DNA of 64,000 nucleotides, taken from positions 1 through 64,000 of the forward strand of contig CAKRCD010000007.1 in NCBI GenBank assembly GCA_934307065.1, read 5' to 3'. The notes below the pieces were generated by a model. It was given only the letters and a program-made list of their open reading frames with translations, was not told the DNA's origin and searched no databases. Source of the stretch: an uncultured Bariatricus sp. (lineage in GTDB: Bacteria; Bacillota; Clostridia; Lachnospirales; Lachnospiraceae). Of this stretch, positions 42,806 through 51,948 are shown piece after piece; position 1 is the stretch's first letter; each line of letters opens with the position of its first letter. A program made the translations under genes and the position numbers.

Positions 42806-43981
42806 CTACTTCATAATTTCCTTTTTGAAACTGGATCCGTCTGTATTATTTTCCACACCCAGTATATCCAGTATGGTTGCGGCAATATCCGCATAAGTTT
42901 TTCTGGTTCCCAGATTCACATTTTCTTTTACCGATGCACCATATGCGAGGAATGGCACACACTCTCTGGAGTGGTCTGTTCCCTTATATCCTGGGTCGCA
43001 TCCATGGTCAGCTGTAATCATAAGAATGTCATTTTCTTTCATACGTCCAATAAATGTTTCTAATTGCCCATCAAATGTAGTTGCGGCTTTCGCATATCCT
43101 TCGATATCATTTCTATGACCATACAGCATATCAAAATCCACCAGATTTACAAAGCAAATTCCTTTAAATGGAGTATCCTGCATTTCAATGGTCCGTTCCA
43201 TTCCATCTACATTATTTTTGATTCTTTGCGAATGCCGGATTCCCTGACCTGCAAAAATATCCGAAATCTTTCCGATTCCATAGGTGTCATATCCTGCATT
43301 TACCATTGCATCCAGCATAGTCGGTTTTGGCGGCAACAACGAATAATCATGCCGGTTCGAAGTTCTCTGGAAATTATCGGAAGCAGTTCCTACAAATGGT
43401 CTTGCAATCACGCGTCCTACCCCATGTTTGCCTTTTAAAATACTGCGGGCTATTTCACAATCATGATATAATTCCGGCACCGGAACTATTTCTTCGTGGG
43501 CTGCAATCTGAAATACACTGTCTGCCGAAGTATATACAATCAGCTTTCCTGTCTTCATATGCTCTTCCCCATAATCACGGATGACATCTGTTCCCGAATA
43601 TGGTCGATTACACAAAACACCTCTCCCAGTCTGTCGGCTGAATTCTTCCAGAAGTTCCTCCGGAAATCCATTTGGGTAAGTCGGAAGTGGATTCTCTGAA
43701 ATTACTCCGGCAATCTCCCAGTGTCCGATTGTCGTATCTTTTCCCTTTGAGGACTCTTCCAGCCTTCCATATGCCCCGATTGTTTTTTCTTCTTTTGGCA
43801 GACTGTCCACTCCGTCAATATTTGCTAGACCGATTTTATTCATATTTGGTGTATGATACGCGCTGTTCTGCGAAATCGTTTTTAGAGTATTAGCCCCCAA
43901 ATCTCCAAAAGCCTCTGCATCGGGAGCATTTCCTACTCCATAACTGTCTAACACAATCAGGAAAATTCTTTTATCTTCCAT
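42806..43981 (-). CDS. deoB: Phosphopentomutase
   Basis: This 391-aa alkaline-phosphatase-fold enzyme interconverts (deoxy)ribose-1-phosphate and 5-phosphate, linking nucleoside phosphorolysis to the pentose phosphate and deoxyribose routes. Metal-site motifs are FLIVLDSYGVGNAPDAEAFG, the phospho-acceptor Thr region GKDTTIGHWE and late ITADHGCDPGYKGTDHSREC. The ATG at 43981 follows GAGAGGAAAAG; the 17 codons before it are unsupported. It lies 34 bp after an M20 peptidase gene. Confidence 0.96.
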   Translation of the reverse strand: MEDKRIFLIVLDSYGVGNAPDAEAFGDLGANTLKTISQNSAYHTPNMNKIGLANIDGVDSLPKEEKTIGAYGRLEESSKGKDTTIGHWEIAGVISENPLPTYPNGFPEELLEEFSRQTGRGVLCNRPYSGTDVIRDYGEEHMKTGKLIVYTSADSVFQIAAHEEIVPVPELYHDCEIARSILKGKHGVGRVIARPFVGTASDNFQRTSNRHDYSLLPPKPTMLDAMVNAGYDTYGIGKISDIFAGQGIRHSQRIKNNVDGMERTIEMQDTPFKGICFVNLVDFDMLYGHRNDIEGYAKAATTFDGQLETFIGRMKENDILMITADHGCDPGYKGTDHSRECVPFLAYGASVKENVNLGTRKTYADIAATILDILGVENNTDGSSFKKEIMK

Positions 43982-44015
43982 ATTGCTTTTCCTCTCTTTC
44001 ATATCCTGTCTGTTT

Positions 44016-45173
44016 CTATTTATCAAGTGCATATGCCGTTAATATTTCTATGGATTTATAATATTTGTCCAGATATACATATTCATTTGATTTATGACAC
44101 AAATCTGCCTCCCCTGCACCGAATAACAATACTTTCAGTTTTGAATTTGCCTGTAGCATAATGGAACCATCTGTAAAATAATTAATCCCAATATTTTTTG
44201 GCGAAACGCCATTATTTTCTATGTTCTTTTGTAGTTTTTTTGTAAATGTGTCCTCCGGCTCTGTGCTTACCGCAATCCTGTCATTTTTCACATGACATTC
44301 TACGCGAATCTGTCCTTCGGTTTCTTCTGCATACTCTTTCGCTATCTCTTCTAATTTGTCAATTATTATTTCTTTTGTCTGTCCCGGAACCAGGCGCATA
44401 TCCATCAGCACTGTACATCTGTCTGGTGTCATATTAGGTGCAACCCCACCTGTAATCTGGGTAATTTGTGCTGTTGCATTTCCCAAGATCGGATGTGCTG
44501 TCTCTGTCACAAATTCTTTTAACCGTTCTGCCATCCGGACCGCATAATCAACTGCATTTGCTCCCTGCTCCGGATAAGCTCCATGACTTGTTTTACCAAA
44601 TACCTCAAACTCCAGCCATAAACAGCCTTTCTGCGCAATTCCAATATTTAATCCTGTCGGTTCTCCAATCAATACTCCCTCTACATCAGGGAGTAATCCT
44701 GCTTTCACAAGTTCTCTTGCACCTAACCCATTCTTTTCCTCATCACAAGTACCAACCAGTGTAATATCATATGCCGGTTTTTTTCCTGATTTTACAATTG
44801 TCGCAAGGGTATATGCCATAGCGGCAATTCCACTTTTCATATCGCTGGCACCTCTTGCATATAATTTCCCATCTTTTTCAGTCGGAGTTGCGGGATTTGT
44901 CTCCCATTCTGCTAAATCACCATATGGAACGGTATCAATATGACCATTCCATACTGTAGGTTTTCCAGGATTTTCTCCCGGAATAAATGCAATCAGGTTC
45001 GCATGTGTCTCATCAATTCTCTGCACCCTTGCTTCAATCCCTGCTTCTGTAAGATATGTCTGAAGATATTCTGCTACTTTTCCTTCATCATCTTTATGAT
45101 TGACACTTGGAATTGATAATACTTGTATCAATAATTCCTTTGCTTCGTTTTCAAATTCTCTCACAATTATCAT
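44016..45173 (-). CDS. M20-family peptidase/deacylase (ArgE/DapE-like)
   Basis: This 385-aa metallohydrolase has the dizinc core NGHIDTVPYGDLAEW, KLYARGASDMKSGIAAMAY and VGTCDEEKNGLGARELV, then a dimerisation domain with GKTSHGAYPEQGANAVDYA. Members hydrolyse N-acyl amino acids or dipeptides. It heads the deoB-cdd-pdp-add-punA unit, immediately downstream of a terminator; the natural substrate is unknown. The start is uncertain, since a GTG four codons into the frame has a comparable ribosome binding site. Confidence 0.88.
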   Translation of the reverse strand: MIIVREFENEAKELLIQVLSIPSVNHKDDEGKVAEYLQTYLTEAGIEARVQRIDETHANLIAFIPGENPGKPTVWNGHIDTVPYGDLAEWETNPATPTEKDGKLYARGASDMKSGIAAMAYTLATIVKSGKKPAYDITLVGTCDEEKNGLGARELVKAGLLPDVEGVLIGEPTGLNIGIAQKGCLWLEFEVFGKTSHGAYPEQGANAVDYAVRMAERLKEFVTETAHPILGNATAQITQITGGVAPNMTPDRCTVLMDMRLVPGQTKEIIIDKLEEIAKEYAEETEGQIRVECHVKNDRIAVSTEPEDTFTKKLQKNIENNGVSPKNIGINYFTDGSIMLQANSKLKVLLFGAGEADLCHKSNEYVYLDKYYKSIEILTAYALDK

Positions 45174-45231
45174 CCCTATCTATCTTGTTTTCCATATGAT
45201 TATGGTATCAAAAGTTCCATATTAGACAAGG

Positions 45232-45273
45232 CAAAAATGCTCCGGCATTCGCTTGAATCGGTTGCCGGAGCAT
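45232..45273 (-). terminator. Strong terminator splitting the nucleoside gene cluster
   Basis: An 11-bp GC-rich stem ATGCTCCGGCA / TGCCGGAGCAT is followed by TTTTT on the minus strand. It ends the BMP/ABC/nucleoside-hydrolase unit before the deoB unit. Confidence 0.9.
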
Positions 45274-45282
45274 ACTGCTTTC

Positions 45283-46029
45283 CTATTTTGTCAAATATGC
45301 AAAGATATTTGCAAACAATTTATTATAATATTCCCAATTACAAAATTCTGGTGGTGCCCAGTGCGGTGCACAGTCTGTGGTAAATACACCTGATTTTCCT
45401 TTGCCATAGCTGCCAAATGCGATGAATGGATCACCACAGATTGTAGCAACAACGTCTGCATCTGTCTTAGCAATTGTTTTATTGTATCCAAGTACATTTG
45501 GAAATTCTACCGGAATACCATTTAAAACTTCATGTTCCTTTTTCACAATTTCAGGAACTACACCTTCGCAGTGCTCCATACGGTCATCTACAGTAAGAAC
45601 TTCCACCGGAAGTACTTCCTGTACAGCTGTATCATGCCATTTTCCTTTTCCATCAATTCCGGCAAATGTCATATAACCGCCCACCATCAGAAGGGAACCT
45701 CCGTCAAGGACATAGTCTCTGAGCAAATTGCATCTGTTCGGTTTCTTGATGCTCTTTGTAAATGTCTCTGTCGGTAATAATAATGTATTTGCACCAATGT
45801 CAGATAAAATGATACAGTCATACTCTTTTAATGCTTCTAATTCGAATGGAAATCCATCCATAGCTTCATGATTTGGCATAAATACGAATTCATATCCAGC
45901 CTCTTCTACTGCCTTTTCGATCCATTCTTTTCCTGTTTCATATACAGAAGTATAAAATGTATCAAAGCCTTTTACATGAGTCGTAAAACTCATCCATGAC
46001 TCACCAACTAATAAAATCTTCTTGCTCAT
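45283..46029 (-). CDS. PF07090-type putative glutamine amidotransferase
   Basis: This 248-aa protein with a class I glutamine-amidotransferase-like fold begins KKILLVGESWMSFTTHVKGF and has DYVLDGGSLLMVGGYMTFAG and a late FGSYGKGKSGVFTTDCAPHW. That is the pattern of a family of uncharacterised GATase1-like proteins. No standard nucleophile-elbow Cys is evident, so the enzyme may not use glutamine. It is the last gene of the transporter and nucleoside-hydrolase unit, 17 bp after a YgeY-like M20 gene, pointing to breakdown of a nucleoside-related compound. Confidence 0.75.
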   Translation of the reverse strand: MSKKILLVGESWMSFTTHVKGFDTFYTSVYETGKEWIEKAVEEAGYEFVFMPNHEAMDGFPFELEALKEYDCIILSDIGANTLLLPTETFTKSIKKPNRCNLLRDYVLDGGSLLMVGGYMTFAGIDGKGKWHDTAVQEVLPVEVLTVDDRMEHCEGVVPEIVKKEHEVLNGIPVEFPNVLGYNKTIAKTDADVVATICGDPFIAFGSYGKGKSGVFTTDCAPHWAPPEFCNWEYYNKLFANIFAYLTK

Positions 46030-46046
46030 TTTTCATCCTCCTTAAA

Positions 46047-47321
46047 TTATCTCTGTGCCCATGTCAAAATAAACTGTGCATAGACAAGGATTGCCTTATA
46101 AAATTCTTCTACATCAACATATTCATTGATAGAATGACACTGTTCCTGATTCCCCGGTCCATATTGGAATACCTGTGCTCCTGCAATTCGTTTCCAAAGT
46201 CTGGAGTCACATCCGGCCGGTGAACCTACTACTTTGATTTCCGTATCTGTCACATCGTGGAAGGCTTTCTTAAAGGACTGTACAAATGGTGCGTCTTCTT
46301 TCTGTTCAAAAGCACCTCCACTCTGATACATAGTAATCTTCGGCATATGGTTTCGCATCCATGGGTCAGATTTGGCAATGTCATTTACTGTGTCGGTAAA
46401 CATTTGATAAATCATATCATAACTCATCTGTTCCGGCAAATAATGAATACAAGTTTCAAAATAACATCTTCCAGCCACAGTAGAACCTGCAGTTCCACCG
46501 TGAATTGTTCCAATATTCAAGCTCGGAGAAGGAAGAAGAGGATGTCTGTAATTTAACAGCCAGCCATGCTCAAGTTCTTCCAGACCACGGATTACTTTCA
46601 TAGCCTTTTCAATAGCAGAAACACCTAGCCTTTTTTCTCCGGAATGATTTGCCTTTCCTTCAAATTCAACTTTAAAGAATACAAATCCCATATGTGCGAT
46701 TACCAACTCTGAACTGGTTGGTTCACAGACAATCACACCGTCTGCAGTCTGTCCACTCATTACAGCCTGCATAGAACCATTTCCGCCACCTTCTTCGTCA
46801 CACACAGAAGTTACTTTCACATCACATGGAATCTCAATTCCTGCATCTTGTAAAAGTTTAATTCCAAGTGTTGATGACATCAGTCCGGCTTTCATATCTG
46901 CTGCCCCAAGACCATACAATTTTCCGTCTTCCACAGTAGGTGTATGGGGAGGGAACTTCCACTCCTTCTCATCCCCAGGCGGCATGGTATCAATATGTCC
47001 GTTGAACATCAGACTCTTCGTACTATTCTTTCCATGAAATGTGGCATAGACATTATAACGGTCATCGTAATTATGACCTAAATTTCCTTCACCGTATTTA
47101 TCATAGCATTCCTGAATGACTGCTTCCTGCATCTGGTCTTTCACAATTTCATCAGCACCCATTTTTTCAAAAAGTGCTGTCATATATTCCTGACCTGATT
47201 TTTCTCTTCCACCTGCAATTCCATGTCCTAGATCCTGTGTATCACAAGCAATCAAGTCCTTCAAATATTGTAAATATTCTTCCTTATGTTCTTCCAGTGT
47301 CTGTTTTAATTTATTTACCAT
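46047..47321 (-). CDS. M20-family hydrolase (YgeY-like)
   Basis: This 424-aa dizinc hydrolase has MFNGHIDTMPPGDEKEWKFP, KLYGLGAADMKAGLMSSTL and VTSVCDEEGGGNGSMQAV. The dimerisation domain contains ANHSGEKRLGVSAIEKAM and the C-terminus EQCHSINEYVDVEEFYKAI. It resembles YgeY, found in purine-breakdown clusters of gut bacteria. It overlaps the end of the nucleoside hydrolase gene by 11 bp, so co-expression is certain by layout. The substrate is unknown but may be a ring-opened or carbamoylated intermediate; that is inference. Confidence 0.88.
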   Translation of the reverse strand: MVNKLKQTLEEHKEEYLQYLKDLIACDTQDLGHGIAGGREKSGQEYMTALFEKMGADEIVKDQMQEAVIQECYDKYGEGNLGHNYDDRYNVYATFHGKNSTKSLMFNGHIDTMPPGDEKEWKFPPHTPTVEDGKLYGLGAADMKAGLMSSTLGIKLLQDAGIEIPCDVKVTSVCDEEGGGNGSMQAVMSGQTADGVIVCEPTSSELVIAHMGFVFFKVEFEGKANHSGEKRLGVSAIEKAMKVIRGLEELEHGWLLNYRHPLLPSPSLNIGTIHGGTAGSTVAGRCYFETCIHYLPEQMSYDMIYQMFTDTVNDIAKSDPWMRNHMPKITMYQSGGAFEQKEDAPFVQSFKKAFHDVTDTEIKVVGSPAGCDSRLWKRIAGAQVFQYGPGNQEQCHSINEYVDVEEFYKAILVYAQFILTWAQR

Positions 47322-48249
47322 AATTTTTTATACCCTGTTCAATGATATCCCAGAACCGTTCTACATCAATATCATAAGCGACATCACAATTTGGTTCAAG
47401 CTGCAGATAATTGAACATATCACAGTTTGTTCTTCCATAGCTTTCTGCGGAACGAATATCAATGCTTACATGTACGTGTTTTGTCTTTAATAAGTCCGGA
47501 TCAATAATCGATGCACAAGTTACAGGATCATGAAGCGGTCCACCTTCCCATCCGAACACCTCTTTCTGGCTCTTATTAAAGAATCTCATAAGATCTGCAA
47601 ACAGGTGTGCTGCAGGTGTATCCAATTTTTCCATGCGGTCTACGATTTCAGGATAGCAAAGTACCTTTCTTGTAACGTCAAGGCCAACCATTGTAATTGG
47701 TCTTCCTGAATTAAATACAACATATGCTGCTTCACCGTCAGCCATGATATTAAATTCTGCTGCAGGTGTCACATTTCCATTCTGATAAGAACCTCCCATC
47801 AGAACAATCCTCTTAATCTTCGGGATAATTCTTGGTTCCATCCGCATTGCCATCGCTATGTTAGTAAGCGGTCCCGTCGGAACAAGAATGATATCTCCAT
47901 CTGATTCCATCAATGTATCAATGATAAGCTGTACCCCATGTCTTGGGTCTAACTTCTTGGTAAGCGGTGCAAATGTCGGACCATCCAGTCCTGTTTCTCC
48001 GTGAATATCTCCTGCAATCACACGATTTCTTACCATTGGTTGTCCACATCCTGCGCATACAGGAACATCATCTAATCCAAGATACTGACACACATTGAGT
48101 GCATTAATTGCTGTCTTTTCAATGGTCTGGTTACCTGCCACTACAGAAATTCCAACCAGTTCTAATTCCGGACTTCTTCCGGCAAGCATAATCCCTATGG
48201 CATCATCATGCCCCGGGTCACAATCTAATAAGACTTTTTGTTTTGTCAT
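47311..48249 (-). CDS. Inosine-uridine preferring nucleoside hydrolase
   Basis: This 312-aa enzyme hydrolyses ribonucleosides to base and ribose. The calcium-binding N-terminal motif LLDCDPGHDDAIGIMLAG and the active-site segments HGETGLDGPTF, VPTGPLTNIAMAM, EFNIMADGEAAYVVF and the late GPLHDPVTCA are all present. The ATG at 48249 follows GGAGG by 5 nt. It is encoded 12 bp after the last permease of the importer, consistent with processing of imported nucleosides. Confidence 0.93.
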   Translation of the reverse strand: MTKQKVLLDCDPGHDDAIGIMLAGRSPELELVGISVVAGNQTIEKTAINALNVCQYLGLDDVPVCAGCGQPMVRNRVIAGDIHGETGLDGPTFAPLTKKLDPRHGVQLIIDTLMESDGDIILVPTGPLTNIAMAMRMEPRIIPKIKRIVLMGGSYQNGNVTPAAEFNIMADGEAAYVVFNSGRPITMVGLDVTRKVLCYPEIVDRMEKLDTPAAHLFADLMRFFNKSQKEVFGWEGGPLHDPVTCASIIDPDLLKTKHVHVSIDIRSAESYGRTNCDMFNYLQLEPNCDVAYDIDVERFWDIIEQGIKNYGK

Positions 48250-48261
48250 AACTACCTCCAT

Positions 48262-49197
48262 TTATGAATGAGAAATCAAAGAGCTCTTTCTCTTCTTTTC
48301 TGCTGACATCTTTGAAGCCATGGAAATTGCAAGAACTACAACCGTAACAACGTATGGCATCAAAAGTACAAGCTGACTTGGTACACCATTCGCCTGCAAT
48401 CTTGCTCCAATGGAATCTGAGAATCCAAATACAAGACAACCAAGTGCTGTAAATACCGGATGTGCTCCACCAAAGTACATAGCTGCAACACCCATGAAAC
48501 CTCTGGAACTTGTCATATTTTCTACGAACATCGTAGAATATCCAAGCGATAAGTGTGCACCTGCAAGTCCACCAACCAGACCAGAAATTGCAATTGCCTG
48601 ATATTTCATAGCATTTACATTAATTCCTGCTGTCTGTGCCGCAAGCGGCATACGTCCCACTGCTCTGAGACGAAGTCCCCATACTGTCTTGTAAAATACA
48701 AACCAAAGTACAATAACCAGGATAATTACAAACCATTCCGTAATATACCAGTTGTTGAAAATCGTTCCGAGAATTGGCACATTATTCAGAAATGGAATGT
48801 TTACCTTTGGAATGGACTTAATATCCGGGCTCATAAATGTACCACTCTGTCCAAGCCATGCATTCAAAAGGAACTTGGTAATTGCGAGGGCAAACATATT
48901 AATCCCCATACCAATTGCACAGATATCTGCTTTGAATTTAATTGTACCAACCGCCATGATCATGGCCATTACCAGACCTGATATCATAGCAACTAAAACA
49001 CCAAGTACCCAGCTTCCTGTAAGATAGCTGACTGCTACTGCCATAAAAGCCCCTACTAACATGATACCTTCTGTACCGATATTTAAAATATCTGCCTGCT
49101 GTGTAATTGCTGCACAAAGCGCTGCATAAATGATAGGTGTAGCAGAGCGAAATGTTGCATAAATCAACGAAGCGTTAAAAATTTTACCTAATTGCAT
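48262..49197 (-). CDS. Nucleoside ABC transporter permease (second)
   Basis: This 311-aa integral membrane protein of the BPD_transp_2 (sugar/nucleoside) class has about eight helices and the motifs IYAALCAAITQQADILNIGT, EGIMLVGAFMAVAVSYLTG and RAVGRMPLAAQTAGINVNAM. It corresponds to NupQ/BmpC-type permeases. It starts 15 bp after the first permease gene and forms the importer with it and the upstream ATPase. Confidence 0.93.
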   Translation of the reverse strand: MQLGKIFNASLIYATFRSATPIIYAALCAAITQQADILNIGTEGIMLVGAFMAVAVSYLTGSWVLGVLVAMISGLVMAMIMAVGTIKFKADICAIGMGINMFALAITKFLLNAWLGQSGTFMSPDIKSIPKVNIPFLNNVPILGTIFNNWYITEWFVIILVIVLWFVFYKTVWGLRLRAVGRMPLAAQTAGINVNAMKYQAIAISGLVGGLAGAHLSLGYSTMFVENMTSSRGFMGVAAMYFGGAHPVFTALGCLVFGFSDSIGARLQANGVPSQLVLLMPYVVTVVVLAISMASKMSAEKKRKSSLISHS

Positions 49198-49212
49198 ATC
49201 TCTGCCTCCCTC

Positions 49213-50256
49213 CTACGCCTTCTTCTCATCAGAATGTTTCTTTTTTCTTCTGAAGTTACCAATCAGTTCCATACATGCAAAGATAATAAATACTGCTGTA
49301 ATTGTATCAACCAGTGATTTTGGAACACTTGTTGCCTGCTGCATACCCATTGCACCTGATTTTAATACTGCAATAAAGAATGCAATAAATGGTGCTGTTA
49401 CAATGTTGTTTTTAACAATCAGTGCAGCCAGCATACCATTTGATCCAAGACCAGTTGCAAAGTTGTTCAGGAAATATCCATGAACACCAAGAACTTCGAT
49501 TGCTCCGGCTATACCTCCAATTGCCCCAGAAATCATCATAGCCTTGATAAATGTTGTTTTTGGATTAATTCCGGCAAATTCTGCATTGGCCGGATTCGTT
49601 CCTACCATACGAATCTGCATACCAAGTGAAGTTTTCTGGAGCATGAAGATTACCAGTAAGGTCACTGCAATTGCAATGAAAATACCAACATTCAGTGAAC
49701 TTGGCTTCATAATCTGAGGAAGTGTAACCGTAACCGGATCAGACTGTGCATTGGCTGCACCGGCACTCATTGGTCCACTTACCAGATAGTTCGTAATGTA
49801 TAATGCAACTGAGTTCATCAAAATCGTTGTACATACTTCCGATACATTATAGTAAACCTTAAGTGCTGCCGGGATAAATGCCCAAGCCGCTGCCACAACA
49901 ACCGCTCCTACAAAACAGGTAATCAAAAGTATCGGTTTCGGAAGGAATGTCCAGTTAATTCCAATATAAGCTGCTGTAATTCCGCCTAAGAATACTTCAC
50001 CTTCTACACCAACATTAAATGCGCCTGCCTTAGCTGCAATAATGAATGCAACTGAAGTCAGCAACAGTGGTGTAAAACTCGCAAGGGTTGTTCCTAACTT
50101 TAATTTACCCTTGAACGCACCACGAAGCAGTGCTGAATATGCTGTTATAGGATCTTCTCCCATACATACAATGATAATTGTTCCGACAAGAAGTGCCAAT
50201 ACCAACGGGAGAAGGACATTTGCAACACTCTTGAAGTCAAATTTCTTTTTATTCAT
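49213..50256 (-). CDS. Nucleoside ABC transporter permease (first)
   Basis: This 347-aa permease (NupP/BmpB type) has eight to nine hydrophobic helices: VLLPLVLALLVGTIIIVCMG, then AGAFNVGVEGEVFLGGITAA and IRMVGTNPANAEFAGINPKT, the cytoplasmic coupling region. The ATG at 50256 follows AAGGAGAA. The gene overlaps the 3' end of the ATPase gene by 8 bp, so translation is coupled. Confidence 0.94.
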   Translation of the reverse strand: MNKKKFDFKSVANVLLPLVLALLVGTIIIVCMGEDPITAYSALLRGAFKGKLKLGTTLASFTPLLLTSVAFIIAAKAGAFNVGVEGEVFLGGITAAYIGINWTFLPKPILLITCFVGAVVVAAAWAFIPAALKVYYNVSEVCTTILMNSVALYITNYLVSGPMSAGAANAQSDPVTVTLPQIMKPSSLNVGIFIAIAVTLLVIFMLQKTSLGMQIRMVGTNPANAEFAGINPKTTFIKAMMISGAIGGIAGAIEVLGVHGYFLNNFATGLGSNGMLAALIVKNNIVTAPFIAFFIAVLKSGAMGMQQATSVPKSLVDTITAVFIIFACMELIGNFRRKKKHSDEKKA

Positions 50257-51793
50257 GCTGTTCTCCTTTCTCTTCCGCATTGTGACCGCCCATCATCAGA
50301 AGTCCCAGTGTCTCTTCATCTGCATCCTCTGCGTTCATACGACCTGTAATCTTACCTTCATGCATAACAATAATACGATCAGACAGAGACATAACTTCTT
50401 CCAGTTCTGCTGATACCAGAAGCACTCCCAGTCCTTGTTCTTTTACATCCTGCAAAATACTACGGATGGATTCAATGGCGCCAATGTCTACACCGCGGGT
50501 AGGCTGTGAAGCAATCAGAAGCTTTCCACCAAGATTTACTTCTCTGGCAACAACGACTTTCTGTGCATTACCACCTGACAACGAAGATGTCGGCAGACTT
50601 CCATCTGCAGGTCTGATGTCAAATTTCTTAATCATTTCCTCTGCACGTTTACTAATTGCAGATTTGTTAACAATGCCGCCTTTTACAATCGGAGTCTTAT
50701 CGAGTTCTACTTCTACCAGATTATCTGCAATCGTAAATGCTCTGTTAAGACCTCTTGTATTTCTATCCTCCGGAATATGGGTAAGCCCTGCTTCACGAAT
50801 TTTCTTCACACTCTTATTCGTAATATCAGCGCCGCCTAAGATTACATTTCCCTTTTCTACTTTACGGAGTCCTGCAATAGCTTCAATCAACTCGCTCTGA
50901 CCATTTCCGTCAATTCCGGCAATTCCCACAATTTCTCCCGCTTTTACATCAAAAGAAATTCCACGGATTTTACTGATTTCCTTTTCTCCGGATGTCCATA
51001 CATCCTTTACTTCCAGAACTGTGTCACCTTGTTTGGCAGTCTTCTTCTCAATGTTCAGGAATACTTCTCGTCCAATCATCATTTTGGTAAGTTCTGTCGG
51101 CGATGTTTCTGTCTTATTTACCGTCCCTGTATAAGCTCCCTGACGCATGCAGGAAATGCGGTCACTGATTTCCATAACCTCATTCAACTTGTGTGAAATA
51201 AATACGACTGATTTTCCATCTGCCTTCAGATTATTTAGAATTTCAAACAAACGTCTTGCTTCCTGCGGAGTCAGCACGGCCGTTGGCTCGTCCAGAATAA
51301 TGATCTCAGCTCCACGGGCAAGAATCTTAATAATCTCTACTCTCTGCGCCTCACCTACAGAAATCTGCGAAATCTTTTTGTCAAGCTGCACATCCATATC
51401 ATACTGATCTATGTACTTCTGTGCCATTTTTCTGGCTGCGTCAAAGTCGATTGTAAGACCTTTCTTTGGTTCAAATCCCAAAATGATATTCTCTAATACA
51501 GTCAGTTCATTTACAAGCATGAATTCCTGATGTACCATTCCGACTCCGGCTTCAATTGCTGTTTTCGGATTAATACTTTCATATTTCTTTCCATTGATTA
51601 ACACTTCTCCTTCATCGAACGGATACATTCCATAAAGAAGTTTCATCATAGTAGACTTACCGGCTCCGTTTTCTCCGATCAGAGAATGAATTTCCCCTTT
51701 CCTCAGAGTAAATTGACCATTTTTTACGGCATGTACACTTCCGAAGGACTTCTGAATATCCTTCATTTCCACCACATAATTTGCGTTCAACAT
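50249..51793 (-). CDS. Nucleoside ABC transporter ATP-binding protein (double ATPase)
   Basis: This 514-aa protein has two ABC domains, like NupO/RbsA. The first has Walker A SLIGENGAGKSTMMKLLYG, signature QISVGEAQRVEIIKIL and Walker B AEIIILDEPTAVLTP. The second has a degenerate P-loop GIAGIDGNGQSELIEAIAG and signature TSSLSGGNAQKVVVAREV. It energises uptake of nucleosides through the two permeases encoded downstream. The start follows GAAGGTGG. It lies 155 bp from the lipoprotein gene with a hairpin in between. Confidence 0.95.
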   Translation of the reverse strand: MLNANYVVEMKDIQKSFGSVHAVKNGQFTLRKGEIHSLIGENGAGKSTMMKLLYGMYPFDEGEVLINGKKYESINPKTAIEAGVGMVHQEFMLVNELTVLENIILGFEPKKGLTIDFDAARKMAQKYIDQYDMDVQLDKKISQISVGEAQRVEIIKILARGAEIIILDEPTAVLTPQEARRLFEILNNLKADGKSVVFISHKLNEVMEISDRISCMRQGAYTGTVNKTETSPTELTKMMIGREVFLNIEKKTAKQGDTVLEVKDVWTSGEKEISKIRGISFDVKAGEIVGIAGIDGNGQSELIEAIAGLRKVEKGNVILGGADITNKSVKKIREAGLTHIPEDRNTRGLNRAFTIADNLVEVELDKTPIVKGGIVNKSAISKRAEEMIKKFDIRPADGSLPTSSLSGGNAQKVVVAREVNLGGKLLIASQPTRGVDIGAIESIRSILQDVKEQGLGVLLVSAELEEVMSLSDRIIVMHEGKITGRMNAEDADEETLGLLMMGGHNAEEKGEQHE

Positions 51794-51851
51794 ACCACCT
51801 TCTTCCCATCTTATTTAATATATCGCTCATAGGCGAAATAAAGACAGCAAA

Positions 51852-51895
51852 GGGAGAGATTGGATAGTATTAATATCATATATCCAAGCCCTCCC
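51852..51895 (-). promoter_or_regulatory. Hairpin between BMP lipoprotein and ATPase genes
   Basis: Arms GGGAG...TTGGATA and TATCCAA...CTCCC with a T-rich downstream flank on the minus strand. It probably acts as an attenuator or 3' mRNA stabiliser, giving more binding lipoprotein than ATPase. Nothing else is seen in the 155-bp gap. Confidence 0.55.
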
Positions 51896-51948
51896 AGCCA
51901 TCATTCAATCATAATTCAAAACGTAAAAACTATTTTGTCTTACTATTC

